This document shows, one piece after another, positions 7,449 through 14,347 of a DNA stretch of 24,564 nt. The translations under genes were made by a program, and so were the position numbers. This stretch comes from Bacteroidales bacterium (lineage in GTDB: Bacteria > Bacteroidota > Bacteroidia > Bacteroidales > UBA7960): positions 1-24,564 of the forward strand of contig SLOR01000389.1 in NCBI GenBank assembly GCA_007132395.1, in the 5' to 3' direction. The notes beneath the pieces are model-generated. The model saw only the letters and a program-made list of their open reading frames with translations, did no database searches and was not told the DNA's origin. How positions within the stretch are numbered: position 1 is the first letter of the stretch; each line of letters starts with the position of its first letter.

Positions 7449-8273
7449 ATGGCTTTAAGAAAATTAAAACCAACCACCCCAGGTCAACGCTTTAAAATGA
7501 TTAATGCGTTTGACGAAATAACTGCCTCCACTCCGGAAAAAAGTTTGTTGGTTGGTAAAAAGAGAACCGGAGGCAGGAATAGTAAAGGTAAAATGACAAT
7601 GCGCTACATCGGCGGTGGTCACAAGAAAAGACTCCGTTTGATTGATTTCAAGCGCGATAAAGACGGTATTCCCGGAACCGTTAAGTCTATAGAATACGAT
7701 CCTAACCGCTCAGCCCGCATTGCTCTTATAGTGTATGCCGATGGTGAGAAAAGATATATCATTGCTCCCAATGGTTTGCAGGTAGGTATGAGTATTCTTT
7801 CGGGTGAAAACGCTACACCTGATGTTGGAAATACCATGTTTTTAAGCAAGGTTCCTCTGGGTACCGTTGTGCATAACGTAGAGCTTCAGCCCGGTCAGGG
7901 AGGAAAAATGGCTCGCAGTGCAGGTACCTATGCTCAGCTCATGTCAAGAGATGGTAAATATGCTATTCTAAAACTTCCTTCAGGAGAAAGCCGTATGGTA
8001 CTTGTTACCTGTAAGGCTACTATCGGAAGTACTTCTAACCCCGATCACATGCACGAGGTAAGTGGTAAAGCCGGACGCAGCCGTTGGCTGGGCCGTCGCC
8101 CCAGAACCCGTCCTGTTGTGATGAACCCGGTGGATCACCCCATGGGTGGTGGTGAAGGTCGTGCCAGTGGTGGACACCCGCGCAGCCGCAATGGTGTTCC
8201 TGCTAAAGGTTATAAAACCCGCAACCGGAAAAAAGCTTCAAGCAAGCTGATCATTGAAAGAAGGAAAAAATAA
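7449..8273 (+). CDS. rplB: Ribosomal protein L2 (uL2)
   Basis: This 50S protein is close to the peptidyl transferase centre and is needed for subunit association and peptidyl transfer. It has 274 residues (E. coli 273). The N-terminal OB-like and SH3-like domains are followed by the conserved segment VVMNPVDHPMGGGEGR (223-238). This holds His230, equivalent to functionally important His229 of E. coli; the second histidine of the usual DHPHGG is methionine here. The basic tail ends RNRKKASSKLIIERRKK. It starts 5 nt after rplW. Confidence 0.97.
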   Translation: MALRKLKPTTPGQRFKMINAFDEITASTPEKSLLVGKKRTGGRNSKGKMTMRYIGGGHKKRLRLIDFKRDKDGIPGTVKSIEYDPNRSARIALIVYADGEKRYIIAPNGLQVGMSILSGENATPDVGNTMFLSKVPLGTVVHNVELQPGQGGKMARSAGTYAQLMSRDGKYAILKLPSGESRMVLVTCKATIGSTSNPDHMHEVSGKAGRSRWLGRRPRTRPVVMNPVDHPMGGGEGRASGGHPRSRNGVPAKGYKTRNRKKASSKLIIERRKK

Positions 8274-8304
8274 CCCTGAAGTTTAATAGATAAATTATTA
8301 TATC

Positions 8305-8583
8305 ATGAGCCGTTCATTAAAAAAAGGACCTTATATACACTACAAGCTCGAGAAAAAAGTCCTTGCCATGGCTGGCAGCAGTAAAAAGACTGTTGTTAAG
8401 ACCTGGTCAAGAGCATCGATGATTTCTCCTGATTTTGTAGGACAAACCATTGCAGTACATAACGGAAACAAATTTATCCCTGTTTACATTACCGAAAATA
8501 TGGTAGGACACAAACTGGGTGAGTTTGCTCCCACCAGAATTTTCCGCGGACATGCGGGTAAAAAAGATAAAGGCAAAAAATAA
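8305..8583 (+). CDS. rpsS: Ribosomal protein S19 (uS19)
   Basis: This 30S head protein forms a dimer with S13 and contacts 16S rRNA and bridges to the 50S. It has 92 residues, the same as E. coli. The start SRSLKKGPY, the central KTWSRASMI, and the C-terminal HKLGEFAPTRIFRGHAGKKDK are all family signatures. It sits between rplB and rplV as in most bacteria, with no SD before the ATG. Confidence 0.97.
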   Translation: MSRSLKKGPYIHYKLEKKVLAMAGSSKKTVVKTWSRASMISPDFVGQTIAVHNGNKFIPVYITENMVGHKLGEFAPTRIFRGHAGKKDKGKK

Positions 8584-8595
8584 ACTATTTGAAAC

Positions 8596-9012
8596 ATGGG
8601 ATCTAGAAAACATCTTAGAGCGGAAATGCTCAAAGAAGAAAAAAAGACTAAATATGTTGCCAGGCTCAATAATTGCCCCACATCTCCAAGGAAAATGCGC
8701 CTTGTGGCAGATGTAATCAGAGGCAAAGAAGTTGACCGAGCCCTTGCAATTTTGAAATATACCAAAAAAGAAGCTGCCCAACGCCTTGAAAAACTTCTCT
8801 TAAGTGCTATTGCCAACTGGCAAGCCAAAAATGAAGGTGTAAGGATTGAAGACAGCAATCTTATTGTAAAAGAAATATTTGTTGATGGTGGAAGAGTACT
8901 GAAGCGTTTGCGTCCTGCTCCTCAGGGCCGTGCGTATCGTATCAGGAAAAGGTCGAACCATGTTACCATTGTCGTAGATAGCAAAATACAAACAATTAAA
9001 GATCAATCATAA
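8596..9012 (+). CDS. rplV: Ribosomal protein L22 (uL22)
   Basis: This 50S globular protein has a beta-hairpin that lines the exit tunnel beside L4. It has 138 residues against 110 in E. coli. The difference is mainly an N-terminal extension of about 25 charged residues before PTSPRKMRLVADVIRG (about 29-44), a form typical of Bacteroidota. The tunnel hairpin is visible as FVDGGRVLKRLRPAPQGRAY (about 95-114), and the protein ends with the family-typical RIRKRSNHVTIVV. Its stop shares one base with the rpsC start (TAATG), indicating translational coupling. Confidence 0.96.
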   Translation: MGSRKHLRAEMLKEEKKTKYVARLNNCPTSPRKMRLVADVIRGKEVDRALAILKYTKKEAAQRLEKLLLSAIANWQAKNEGVRIEDSNLIVKEIFVDGGRVLKRLRPAPQGRAYRIRKRSNHVTIVVDSKIQTIKDQS

Positions 9013-9737
9013 TGGGACAAAAAGTAAATCCAATCGGCCTTAGATTGGGAATCATCAAAGGATGGGATTCCAATTGGTACGGCGGTAAAAAATACGAGGC
9101 AAAGCTGATTGAAGACGAGAAGATTAGAAAATACCTCAACGCCCGTTTGGCCAAGGCCGGAGTAGCAAAGATTATCATTGAAAGAACACTCAAACTTATC
9201 ACGGTTACCATAAATACCGCCCGTCCGGGCATCATTATCGGTAAAGGTGGGCAGGAAGTTGACAAGCTCAAGGAAGAATTGAGAAAAATTACTCAAAAAG
9301 AAGTTCAGATTAATATCTCTGAAATCAAAAGACCTGAGCTGGATGCTGTACTGGTTGCCCAAACTATTGCCAAGCAGATTGAAGGACGTATTTCATTCCG
9401 TCGTGCCATTAAAACTGCTGTTTCCTCAACTATGCGCCTGGGCGCTGAAGGAATCAAGGCTACTACATCAGGTCGTTTGGGAGGTGCTGAAATGGCGCGT
9501 ACCGAAACCTATAAGGAAGGCCGTATTCCTTTGCATACCCTCAGGGCAGATATTGATTACGCTACCGCTGAAGCCCATACTACCTATGGTCGTATCGGTA
9601 TAAAGGTATGGATCTGCAAAGGTGAAGTGTATGGTAAGAAAGAACTTACCCCCTTCACCGAAGACAATACCAAATCCAAGCCCGCACCCGGTGGTGGCAA
9701 TCAGGGTAGATTCAGAGGAGCACGCCGTAAGAAATAA
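9012..9737 (+). CDS. rpsC: Ribosomal protein S3 (uS3)
   Basis: This 30S head protein lies at the mRNA entry channel and takes part in mRNA unwinding. It has 241 residues (E. coli 233). It starts GQKVNPIGLRLG, and the type II KH domain shows the GxxG loop in PGIIIGKGGQEVDKL (73-87). The C-terminal domain includes ISFRRAIKTAV and GRLGGAEMAR. A glycine/proline/basic tail (PAPGGGNQGRFRGARRKK) ends the protein. It overlaps rplV by one base. Confidence 0.97.
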   Translation: MGQKVNPIGLRLGIIKGWDSNWYGGKKYEAKLIEDEKIRKYLNARLAKAGVAKIIIERTLKLITVTINTARPGIIIGKGGQEVDKLKEELRKITQKEVQINISEIKRPELDAVLVAQTIAKQIEGRISFRRAIKTAVSSTMRLGAEGIKATTSGRLGGAEMARTETYKEGRIPLHTLRADIDYATAEAHTTYGRIGIKVWICKGEVYGKKELTPFTEDNTKSKPAPGGGNQGRFRGARRKK

Positions 9738-9777
9738 CGGGTAATTATCATTGTTAACAGAAAAATTATAAGTAATA

Positions 9778-10200
9778 ATGTTACAGCCAAAGAAAACCAA
9801 ATTCAGAAGGCAGCAAAAAGGCAGAATGAAAGGAAATACTAAAAGAGGAGCAGAGCTCTCTTTTGGTAGCTTCGGAATCAAGGCGCTTGAAGAATGCTGG
9901 ATTACCAGCCGTCAGATTGAAGCTGCACGTCAGGCAATTACCCGTCGTATGAAACGTGAGGGTCAATTGTGGATCAGAATATTTCCCGACAAACCTGTTA
10001 CCAAGAAACCTGCAGAGGTACGTATGGGTAAAGGTAAGGGTGCCCCCGAATACTTTGTAGCCAGAGTATCTCCCGGTCGTATTCTTTTTGAATCAGAAGG
10101 AGTTGCCCTCGATACTGCAAAAGAAGCGATGCGCCTGGGCTCACAAAAACTGCCTATAAAAACAAAATTCATTGTACGCAGGGATTTTGTTTTACAATAG
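9778..10200 (+). CDS. rplP: Ribosomal protein L16 (uL16)
   Basis: This 50S protein at the A-site cleft helps place aminoacyl-tRNA and is added late in assembly. It has 140 residues (E. coli 136). It begins MLQPKKTKFRRQQKGRMKG. The conserved RMGKGKGAPEYFVA region (about 82-95) contains the arginine hydroxylated in E. coli (Arg81); whether it is modified here is unknown. It is followed by an unusually long structured gap of 162 nt before rpmC, where the family arrangement normally has only a few bases. Confidence 0.97.
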   Translation: MLQPKKTKFRRQQKGRMKGNTKRGAELSFGSFGIKALEECWITSRQIEAARQAITRRMKREGQLWIRIFPDKPVTKKPAEVRMGKGKGAPEYFVARVSPGRILFESEGVALDTAKEAMRLGSQKLPIKTKFIVRRDFVLQ

Positions 10201-10224
10201 TAGCGTTTATTTTAAAATAATTTA

Positions 10225-10232
10225 TAACTTTG
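10225..10232 (+). promoter_or_regulatory. Candidate internal promoter (-7 box) between rplP and rpmC
   Basis: TAACTTTG fully matches the TAnnTTTG -7 consensus and lies 25 nt after the rplP stop. No good -33 box is seen (TTTAT at 10206-10210 is too close). The call rests on the -7 box, the non-coding position and the structured leader that follows. Transcription would start near 10240 and serve rpmC and the downstream spc genes. Confidence 0.4.
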
Positions 10233-10242
10233 CAGCCTTTTT

Positions 10243-10330
10243 GGAGGGGTTCAAAACATGGCACGCCCGCAAATACGGGCCTCTGTCTGATAATCAGGAC
10301 TTCTAGAGCTGGTGAATACTGCCGGCTTAC
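10243..10330 (+). promoter_or_regulatory. Structured leader upstream of rpmC with SD-led mini-ORF
   Basis: This non-coding gap holds GGAGGGG at 10243-10249 and, 8 nt later, an ATG opening a 10-codon frame MARPQIRASV that stops at 10290. A perfect GC hairpin GCCCG/CGGGC (10265-10269/10276-10280) lies inside that frame. A second foldable unit, CTCT-GTC-TGA pairing with TCA-GAC-AGAG (10281-10308), surrounds its stop codon. A third stem, AGCTGG/CCGGCT (10307-10312/10322-10327), partly competes with the second. It resembles a ribosomal-protein leader or attenuator, but no known family is recognised. Confidence 0.45.
10258..10290 (+). CDS. Possible leader peptide, 10 residues (MARPQIRASV)
   Basis: This very short frame is supported only by its context. 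It has a strong GGAGG motif 10 nt before its ATG, in a genome where annotated genes lack SDs. It lies just downstream of a candidate internal promoter, and hairpins cover its body and stop codon. It may be a regulatory upstream ORF for rpmC, or chance. No function is known. Confidence 0.25.
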   Translation: MARPQIRASV

Positions 10331-10362
10331 TGCTATTTTAACGATTTAAATTCGTTTATCTG

Positions 10363-10578
10363 ATGAAGCCAAGTGTAATACGTGAAATGTCAACCAACGA
10401 GCTCAAGGAACGGTTGGAAGAAGAAAAAAAGCTTTTAGAAAAACTAAAGCTCAATCATTCTGTTTCTCCCCTGGAAAATCCTTTGAAAATTCAATTGTAC
10501 AGGAAAACCGTAGCAAGAATTAAAACAGAGCTCCGTAAAAGGGTCATAGAAGAATCTAATAAAGAAATTTCGAGATAA
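10363..10578 (+). CDS. rpmC: Ribosomal protein L29 (uL29)
   Basis: This small helical 50S protein sits at the tunnel exit beside L23. It has 71 residues (E. coli 63). It begins with the family-typical short helix (IREMSTNELKERL), then the segment LNHSVSPLENPLKI (about 39-52) and RKTVARIKTELRKR. Its stop and the rpsQ start share one base (TAATG), so the two are probably translationally coupled. It is the first gene after the structured 162-nt gap and may mark a secondary transcription unit. Confidence 0.95.
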   Translation: MKPSVIREMSTNELKERLEEEKKLLEKLKLNHSVSPLENPLKIQLYRKTVARIKTELRKRVIEESNKEISR

Positions 10579-10835
10579 TGGAAACGAGAACTCGTAGAAA
10601 AGAAAGAGTAGGCGTAGTAATGAGTAACAAGATGGATAAATCCATTGTTATTAAAGTAATGCGCCGTGTTAAACACCCCAAGTACGGGAAGTTTGTAAAG
10701 AAATCATCCAATTTTATGGCACACGACGAAAAAAACGAGTGCAGCATCGGAGATACGGTTCGTATTATGGAAACCAGGCCCTTGAGTAAATATAAATGTT
10801 GGAGATTAGTTGAAATCCTTGAAAGAGCTAAGTAA
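10578..10835 (+). CDS. rpsQ: Ribosomal protein S17 (uS17)
   Basis: This primary 16S-binding protein of the 30S body has an OB-fold. It has 85 residues (E. coli 84). Signatures are RRKERVGVVMSNKMDKSIVI at 5-24, the RRVKHPKYGKFVKKS segment, and the end VRIMETRPLSKYKCWRLVEIL. It overlaps rpmC by one base and is followed by rplN after 2 nt, giving a tight three-gene run. Confidence 0.96.
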   Translation: METRTRRKERVGVVMSNKMDKSIVIKVMRRVKHPKYGKFVKKSSNFMAHDEKNECSIGDTVRIMETRPLSKYKCWRLVEILERAK

Positions 10836-10837
10836 TT

Positions 10838-11206
10838 ATGATACAACAAGAATCCAGATTATCGGTTGCAGATAACAGTGGTGCCAAAGAAGTACTGTGT
10901 ATTCGTGTATTGGGCGGTACCAAACGCCGTTACGCAGGAATTGGTGATAAAATCATTGTTACTGTTAAAGACGCCCTACCCAGCGGAAATATTAAGAAAG
11001 GTACCGTATCCAAAGCCGTTGTAGTAAGAACCCGCAAGCACGTTCGTCGTCCTGATGGCTCTTACATTAAATTCGACGATAACGCCGTTGTACTTTTAAC
11101 TGCCAACGAAGAAATGAGAGGTACCCGTATTTTCGGACCCGTTGCCCGCGAACTTCGCGAAAAGCAGTTTATGAAAATTGTTTCATTAGCACCAGAAGTG
11201 CTTTAA
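10838..11206 (+). CDS. rplN: Ribosomal protein L14 (uL14)
   Basis: This 50S protein forms intersubunit bridges with 16S rRNA and is the docking site for the silencing factor RsfS. It has 122 residues (E. coli 123). It begins MIQQESRLSVADNSGAKE, with KAVVVRTRKHVRRPDGSYI in the middle (about 64-82) and the C-terminal GPVARELREKQFMKIVSLAPEVL region. It is the conventional first gene of the spc cluster, separated by 2 nt from rpsQ, so S10 and spc are not split at this point. Confidence 0.97.
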   Translation: MIQQESRLSVADNSGAKEVLCIRVLGGTKRRYAGIGDKIIVTVKDALPSGNIKKGTVSKAVVVRTRKHVRRPDGSYIKFDDNAVVLLTANEEMRGTRIFGPVARELREKQFMKIVSLAPEVL

Positions 11207-11226
11207 CTGAAAAACTATTGTTTATT

Positions 11227-11550
11227 ATGCAAGCCAAATTACATATTAAAAAAGGTGATACTGTCAAGGCCATTGCAGGGAATGCAAAAGGCCAGCAGGG
11301 CAAGGTGCTGAGTATCGACAGAACCAAGAACCGCGTTCTTGTGGAAGGGTTGAATATGATTTCCAAGCACACCAAGCCCAATGCTGCCAACCCACAGGGA
11401 GGCATCGTTAAGCAGGAAGCACCCATTCATATCTCCAACCTTATGGTTGTTGATTCCAAGGGTAATGCTACCCGTATTGGCCGAAAGTTAAATGAGGATA
11501 ACAACAAATCAGAACGTTATTCTAAAAAGTCAGGGGAGGTAATTAAATAA
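11227..11550 (+). CDS. rplX: Ribosomal protein L24 (uL24)
   Basis: This early-assembly 50S protein has an SH3-like KOW motif. I start it at the ATG at 11227, giving 107 residues (E. coli 104) beginning MQAKLHIKKGDTVKAIAG. A TTG three codons upstream is in frame but adds nothing conserved. The KOW motif is AGNAKGQQGKVLSI (about 17-30). NPQGGIVKQEAPIHISNL around residue 57 is a strong family match. It overlaps rplE by one base (TAATG). Confidence 0.95.
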   Translation: MQAKLHIKKGDTVKAIAGNAKGQQGKVLSIDRTKNRVLVEGLNMISKHTKPNAANPQGGIVKQEAPIHISNLMVVDSKGNATRIGRKLNEDNNKSERYSKKSGEVIK

Positions 11551-12107
11551 TGAGCTATACACCAAGACTTAGAAGTAAATACGAGTCGGATATTATTCCT
11601 GCTCTGAAAACCGAATTCAATTACTCCAATCAAATGGAGGTACCCCGCCTGGTAAAAATTTGTTTGAACCAGGGGTTGGGTGTTGCAATTGCGGACAAGA
11701 AAATTATGGATACTGCTTTGGAAGAAATGAGTCTCATTTCTGGCCAGAAAGCCGTTCCTACCAAGTCGAAAAAGGACGTTTCAAACTTTAAACTTCGTCG
11801 TGGAATGCCTATTGGCGCACGTGTTACTTTACGCGGCACCAAGATGTACGAATTCCTTGACAGGCTTGTTGCTGTATCTTTACCCCGTATCCGCGACTTC
11901 AGAGGTATCAATGAAAAGGGATTTGACGGTAAAGGTAATTTCACACTGGGAGTGTCTGAACAAATCATTTTTCCCGAGATTAATATTGACAAAATCAATA
12001 AAATCCTGGGTATGGACATCACCTTTGTTACCACTGCAAAAACCGACAAAGAAGCTTACGCCCTGTTGCGTGAATTCGGAATTCCGTTTAAAAACATTAA
12101 AAAATAA
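11550..12107 (+). CDS. rplE: Ribosomal protein L5 (uL5)
   Basis: This 50S protein of the central protuberance binds 5S rRNA and contacts S13. It has 185 residues (E. coli 179). Signatures include EVPRLVKICLNQGLG (about 30-44), the segment RRGMPIGARVTLRG (about 88-101) and the C-terminal TFVTTAKTDKEAYALLREFG. It overlaps rplX by one base and precedes rpsN by 12 nt. In E. coli the rplE start is where S8 represses the spc operon. With an overlapping start here, no separate leader structure is evident at this site. Confidence 0.97.
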   Translation: MSYTPRLRSKYESDIIPALKTEFNYSNQMEVPRLVKICLNQGLGVAIADKKIMDTALEEMSLISGQKAVPTKSKKDVSNFKLRRGMPIGARVTLRGTKMYEFLDRLVAVSLPRIRDFRGINEKGFDGKGNFTLGVSEQIIFPEINIDKINKILGMDITFVTTAKTDKEAYALLREFGIPFKNIKK

Positions 12108-12119
12108 AATATTCCGGAA

Positions 12120-12389
12120 ATGGCAAAAGAATCAATGAAGGCACGAGAAGTCAAAAGAGCGAAACTCGTTGCCAAATATGCAAAAAAGCGTGAAGAACTG
12201 AAAGCCGCAGGAGATTACGAAGGCTTGCAGAAGCTTCCCAAAAACGCATCACCTGTACGTTTGCACAACCGTTGCAAGCTCACCGGACGCCCCAAAGGCT
12301 ACATGCGTCAATTTGGAATTTCCCGTATCAATTTCAGGGAAATGGCTCACAACGGGTTGATCCCCGGTGTTACCAAAGCCAGCTGGTAA
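12120..12389 (+). CDS. rpsN: Ribosomal protein S14 (uS14), zinc-free form
   Basis: This 30S head protein is incorporated late and contacts S3 and S10. It has 89 residues (E. coli 101). The C-terminal core RCKLTGRPKGYMRQFGISR (about 57-75) is diagnostic. Only a single cysteine is present, so the paired CxxC zinc ribbon of the C+ form is missing. This is the zinc-independent form of intermediate length usual for Bacteroidota. It sits between rplE and rpsH as in other spc operons. Confidence 0.96.
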   Translation: MAKESMKAREVKRAKLVAKYAKKREELKAAGDYEGLQKLPKNASPVRLHNRCKLTGRPKGYMRQFGISRINFREMAHNGLIPGVTKASW

Positions 12390-12419
12390 GAATCATTAAC
12401 AATTTTATTCAATTTTACA

Positions 12420-12818
12420 ATGACAACTGATCCAATTGCAGATTACCTTACAAGAATAAGGAATGCCGTGAAGGCCAATCACAGGATTGTAGAAATTCCT
12501 GCATCGAATCTCAAAAAGGGGATCACTAAAATCCTTTTTGAGAAAGGGTACATCCTGAATTTTAAATTTGAAGATGGTGAAAAAGGGGGTAACATTAAAA
12601 TTGCCCTTAAATACCATCCATCTTCAAAAATCCCTGCTATTAACAGTATCACCCGCATCAGCAAGCCTGGTCTGAGGAAATATTGTAGCCATCAAAAATT
12701 ACCCAGGGTAATGAACGGTTTAGGTATTGCCATTATTTCTACATCCAAAGGTTTAGTCACTGACAAGGAAGCCCGTACAGAAGGCGTTGGAGGTGAAGTT
12801 ATTTGTTATGTTAGCTAA
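12420..12818 (+). CDS. rpsH: Ribosomal protein S8 (uS8)
   Basis: This primary 16S rRNA-binding protein organises the central domain of the 30S. It has 132 residues (E. coli 130). It begins TTDPIADYLTRIRNA. The C-terminal domain shows RVMNGLGIAIISTSKGLVTD (about 97-116) and ends GGEVICYVS. In E. coli S8 is the spc repressor; its binding site is not recognisable here. It is followed by 14 nt carrying a strong SD before rplF. Confidence 0.97.
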   Translation: MTTDPIADYLTRIRNAVKANHRIVEIPASNLKKGITKILFEKGYILNFKFEDGEKGGNIKIALKYHPSSKIPAINSITRISKPGLRKYCSHQKLPRVMNGLGIAIISTSKGLVTDKEARTEGVGGEVICYVS

Positions 12819-12820
12819 TT

Positions 12821-12827
12821 AAGGAGG
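12821..12827 (+). promoter_or_regulatory. Strong Shine-Dalgarno sequence before rplF
   Basis: AAGGAGG at 12821-12827 lies 5 nt before the rplF ATG at 12833. None of the other annotated gene starts I checked has a comparable motif; they have A/T-rich leaders. Bacteroidota ribosomes are known to hide the anti-SD of 16S rRNA with proteins including bS21, so an SD-led ribosomal-protein gene stands out. Confidence 0.75.
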
Positions 12828-12832
12828 GAAAA

Positions 12833-13390
12833 ATGTCAAGAATAGGAAAATTACCCATTACAATTCCCGCAGGTGTTACCGTTAATGTAAGCGATAATAA
12901 CATCGTAACTGTTAAAGGTCCCAAAGGGGAATTAAAACAAGAACTCAAAGGAGACATTACCATTAAAGTTGATGGTAGCATCCTGAATGTAGAACGTCCT
13001 TCAGAACAGAAAAGGCATAAAGCACTTCACGGATTATATCGTGCCTTGCTTAACAATATGGTTTTTGGAGTATCTGAAGGTTACAAAATTGTGCAGGAAC
13101 TCGTAGGGGTAGGTTACAAAGCCTCCAATACCGGTCAGTTACTGGAACTGGGCCTGGGATATTCGCACAATATCTTTCTCGAACTCCCCAAGGAGATTAA
13201 ACTTGAAACCGTAACCGAAAGGGGTAAAAATCCGCTGATTATTTTGGAATCGTACGACAAACAACTTATCGGACAGGTTGCCGCTAAGATTAGGTCGTTG
13301 CGTAAGCCTGAACCATACAAAGGTAAAGGTATCAGATTCCAGGGCGAAGTTGTTCGCAGAAAAGCAGGTAAATCAGCTACCGGTAAATAA
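12833..13390 (+). CDS. rplF: Ribosomal protein L6 (uL6)
   Basis: This 50S protein near the sarcin-ricin loop and factor-binding site is needed for late 50S assembly. It has 185 residues (E. coli 177) with two repeated domains. It begins SRIGKLPITIPAGV, shows VKGPKGEL near residue 28, and has the C-terminal signature PEPYKGKGIRF at about 162-172. It is unusual in its neighbourhood because a strong AAGGAGG lies 5 nt upstream of the ATG, so its translation may respond differently from the rest of the operon. Confidence 0.97.
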   Translation: MSRIGKLPITIPAGVTVNVSDNNIVTVKGPKGELKQELKGDITIKVDGSILNVERPSEQKRHKALHGLYRALLNNMVFGVSEGYKIVQELVGVGYKASNTGQLLELGLGYSHNIFLELPKEIKLETVTERGKNPLIILESYDKQLIGQVAAKIRSLRKPEPYKGKGIRFQGEVVRRKAGKSATGK

Positions 13391-13421
13391 TTTTTAGAAA
13401 CTTATTTAAATCATCGGATAG

Positions 13422-13781
13422 ATGGCAACACAAAATAAAGTAAAAAGAAGGCTTAAAATAAAATACCGGGTACGCAAGAAGATTCTTGGATCAGACCAAA
13501 AGCCCAGGCTATGTGTGTTTAGAAGCAACAAGGCTATCTACGCGCAGCTTATCAATGATGATAAAGGCGTTACAGTAGCCGCCGCTTCAAGCAGAGAAAA
13601 GGTTTTTGCAGAAAAGAAAGGTACCAAGTCGGAGATGGCTAAAGAAGTCGGAAAGCTTCTGGCTGAAAAAGCTAAAGAAGCCGGCATCGAAACAGTAGTG
13701 TTCGATCGTAACGGATATTTGTACCATGGTAGAGTAAAATCGTTGGCTGATGGAGCCAGAGAAGGAGGTTTAAATTTCTAA
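13422..13781 (+). CDS. rplR: Ribosomal protein L18 (uL18)
   Basis: This 50S protein of the central protuberance delivers and holds 5S rRNA together with L5. It has 119 residues (E. coli 117). The arginine/lysine-rich N-terminus (KVKRRLKIKYRVRKKI) contacts 5S rRNA. PRLCVFRSNKAIYAQLIND (about 29-47) and the C-terminal FDRNGYLYHGRVKSLADGAREGG are family signatures. It ends 4 nt before rpsE. Confidence 0.96.
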   Translation: MATQNKVKRRLKIKYRVRKKILGSDQKPRLCVFRSNKAIYAQLINDDKGVTVAAASSREKVFAEKKGTKSEMAKEVGKLLAEKAKEAGIETVVFDRNGYLYHGRVKSLADGAREGGLNF

Positions 13782-13785
13782 GACT

Positions 13786-14304
13786 ATGACAAACGCAAAC
13801 GTAAAAAAAGTAAAATCCAGCGAAATAGAGTTCAAAGACAGACTGGTAAGTATACAAAGGGTTACCAAGGTAACTAAAGGGGGTAGAACCTTCAGTTTCT
13901 CTGCTATTGTTGTAGTCGGAAATGAAAATGGCGTTGTAGGTTACGGACTGGGTAAAGCCAAGGAAGTAACAACAGCAATCAGTAAAGGAATTGATGATGC
14001 CAAAAAACACCTCATTAAAGTTCCTGTACACAAAGGAACCATTCCTCATGCACAGGAGGGTAAGTATAGCGGTGCGCAGGTTCTTATTCGTCCTGCAGCG
14101 CACGGTACCGGTGTTATTGCCGGTGGTGCTATGCGTGCTGTTCTGGAAAGTGTTGGTGTTACCGACGTACTGGCAAAGTCGAAAGGCTCTTCCAACCCAC
14201 ACAGTGTCGTTAAAGCCACTATTGACGCTTTGTTGAAACTCAGAGATCCTTTCACTGTTGCACAACAGAGAGGTATTTCCGTTGAAAAAGTGTTTAAAGG
14301 CTAA
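13786..14304 (+). CDS. rpsE: Ribosomal protein S5 (uS5)
   Basis: This 30S protein at the mRNA entry side is involved in decoding fidelity and helicase activity. It has 172 residues (E. coli 167). The N-terminal double-stranded-RNA-binding fold shows RVTKVTKGGRTFSFSAIVVV (about 25-44), containing the loop where spectinomycin-resistance changes occur in other bacteria. The C-terminal domain has APAAHGTGVIAGG-like sequence (RPAAHGTGVIAGGAMRAVLE, about 102-121). Unlike the usual tight spacing, 101 nt with a strong hairpin separate it from rpmD. Confidence 0.97.
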   Translation: MTNANVKKVKSSEIEFKDRLVSIQRVTKVTKGGRTFSFSAIVVVGNENGVVGYGLGKAKEVTTAISKGIDDAKKHLIKVPVHKGTIPHAQEGKYSGAQVLIRPAAHGTGVIAGGAMRAVLESVGVTDVLAKSKGSSNPHSVVKATIDALLKLRDPFTVAQQRGISVEKVFKG

Positions 14305-14314
14305 TAAATATTCG

Positions 14315-14347
14315 ATTGCAGGTATGTTTTAAAAGCATACCTGCAAT
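14315..14347 (+). promoter_or_regulatory. 12-bp perfect hairpin between rpsE and rpmD
   Basis: ATTGCAGGTATG (14315-14326) and CATACCTGCAAT (14336-14347) are perfect complements around a 9-nt loop TTTTAAAAG. Up to three more pairs could form inside the loop. The 3' side continues TAATAATTTATC with no T-tract, so termination is unlikely. The loop TTTTAAAA recurs at 14388-14395, ending 10 nt before the rpmD ATG, and could pair with it. An RNA-processing, stabilising or translational control element is possible. Confidence 0.6.

Noticed and set aside
10243..10330. tRNA-like gene in the rplP-rpmC gap
   Set aside because: A GGTTCAAA-like string is present, but there is no acceptor stem, anticodon arm or CCA-compatible layout on either strand.
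13762..13768. AAGGAGG near the rpsE start
   Set aside because: It is 17 nt from the ATG, too far for an SD, and it encodes the conserved REGG of the L18 C-terminus, which explains the bases.
14315..14347. Hairpin after rpsE read as an intrinsic terminator
   Set aside because: No T-tract follows, and essential genes of the same operon continue directly downstream.
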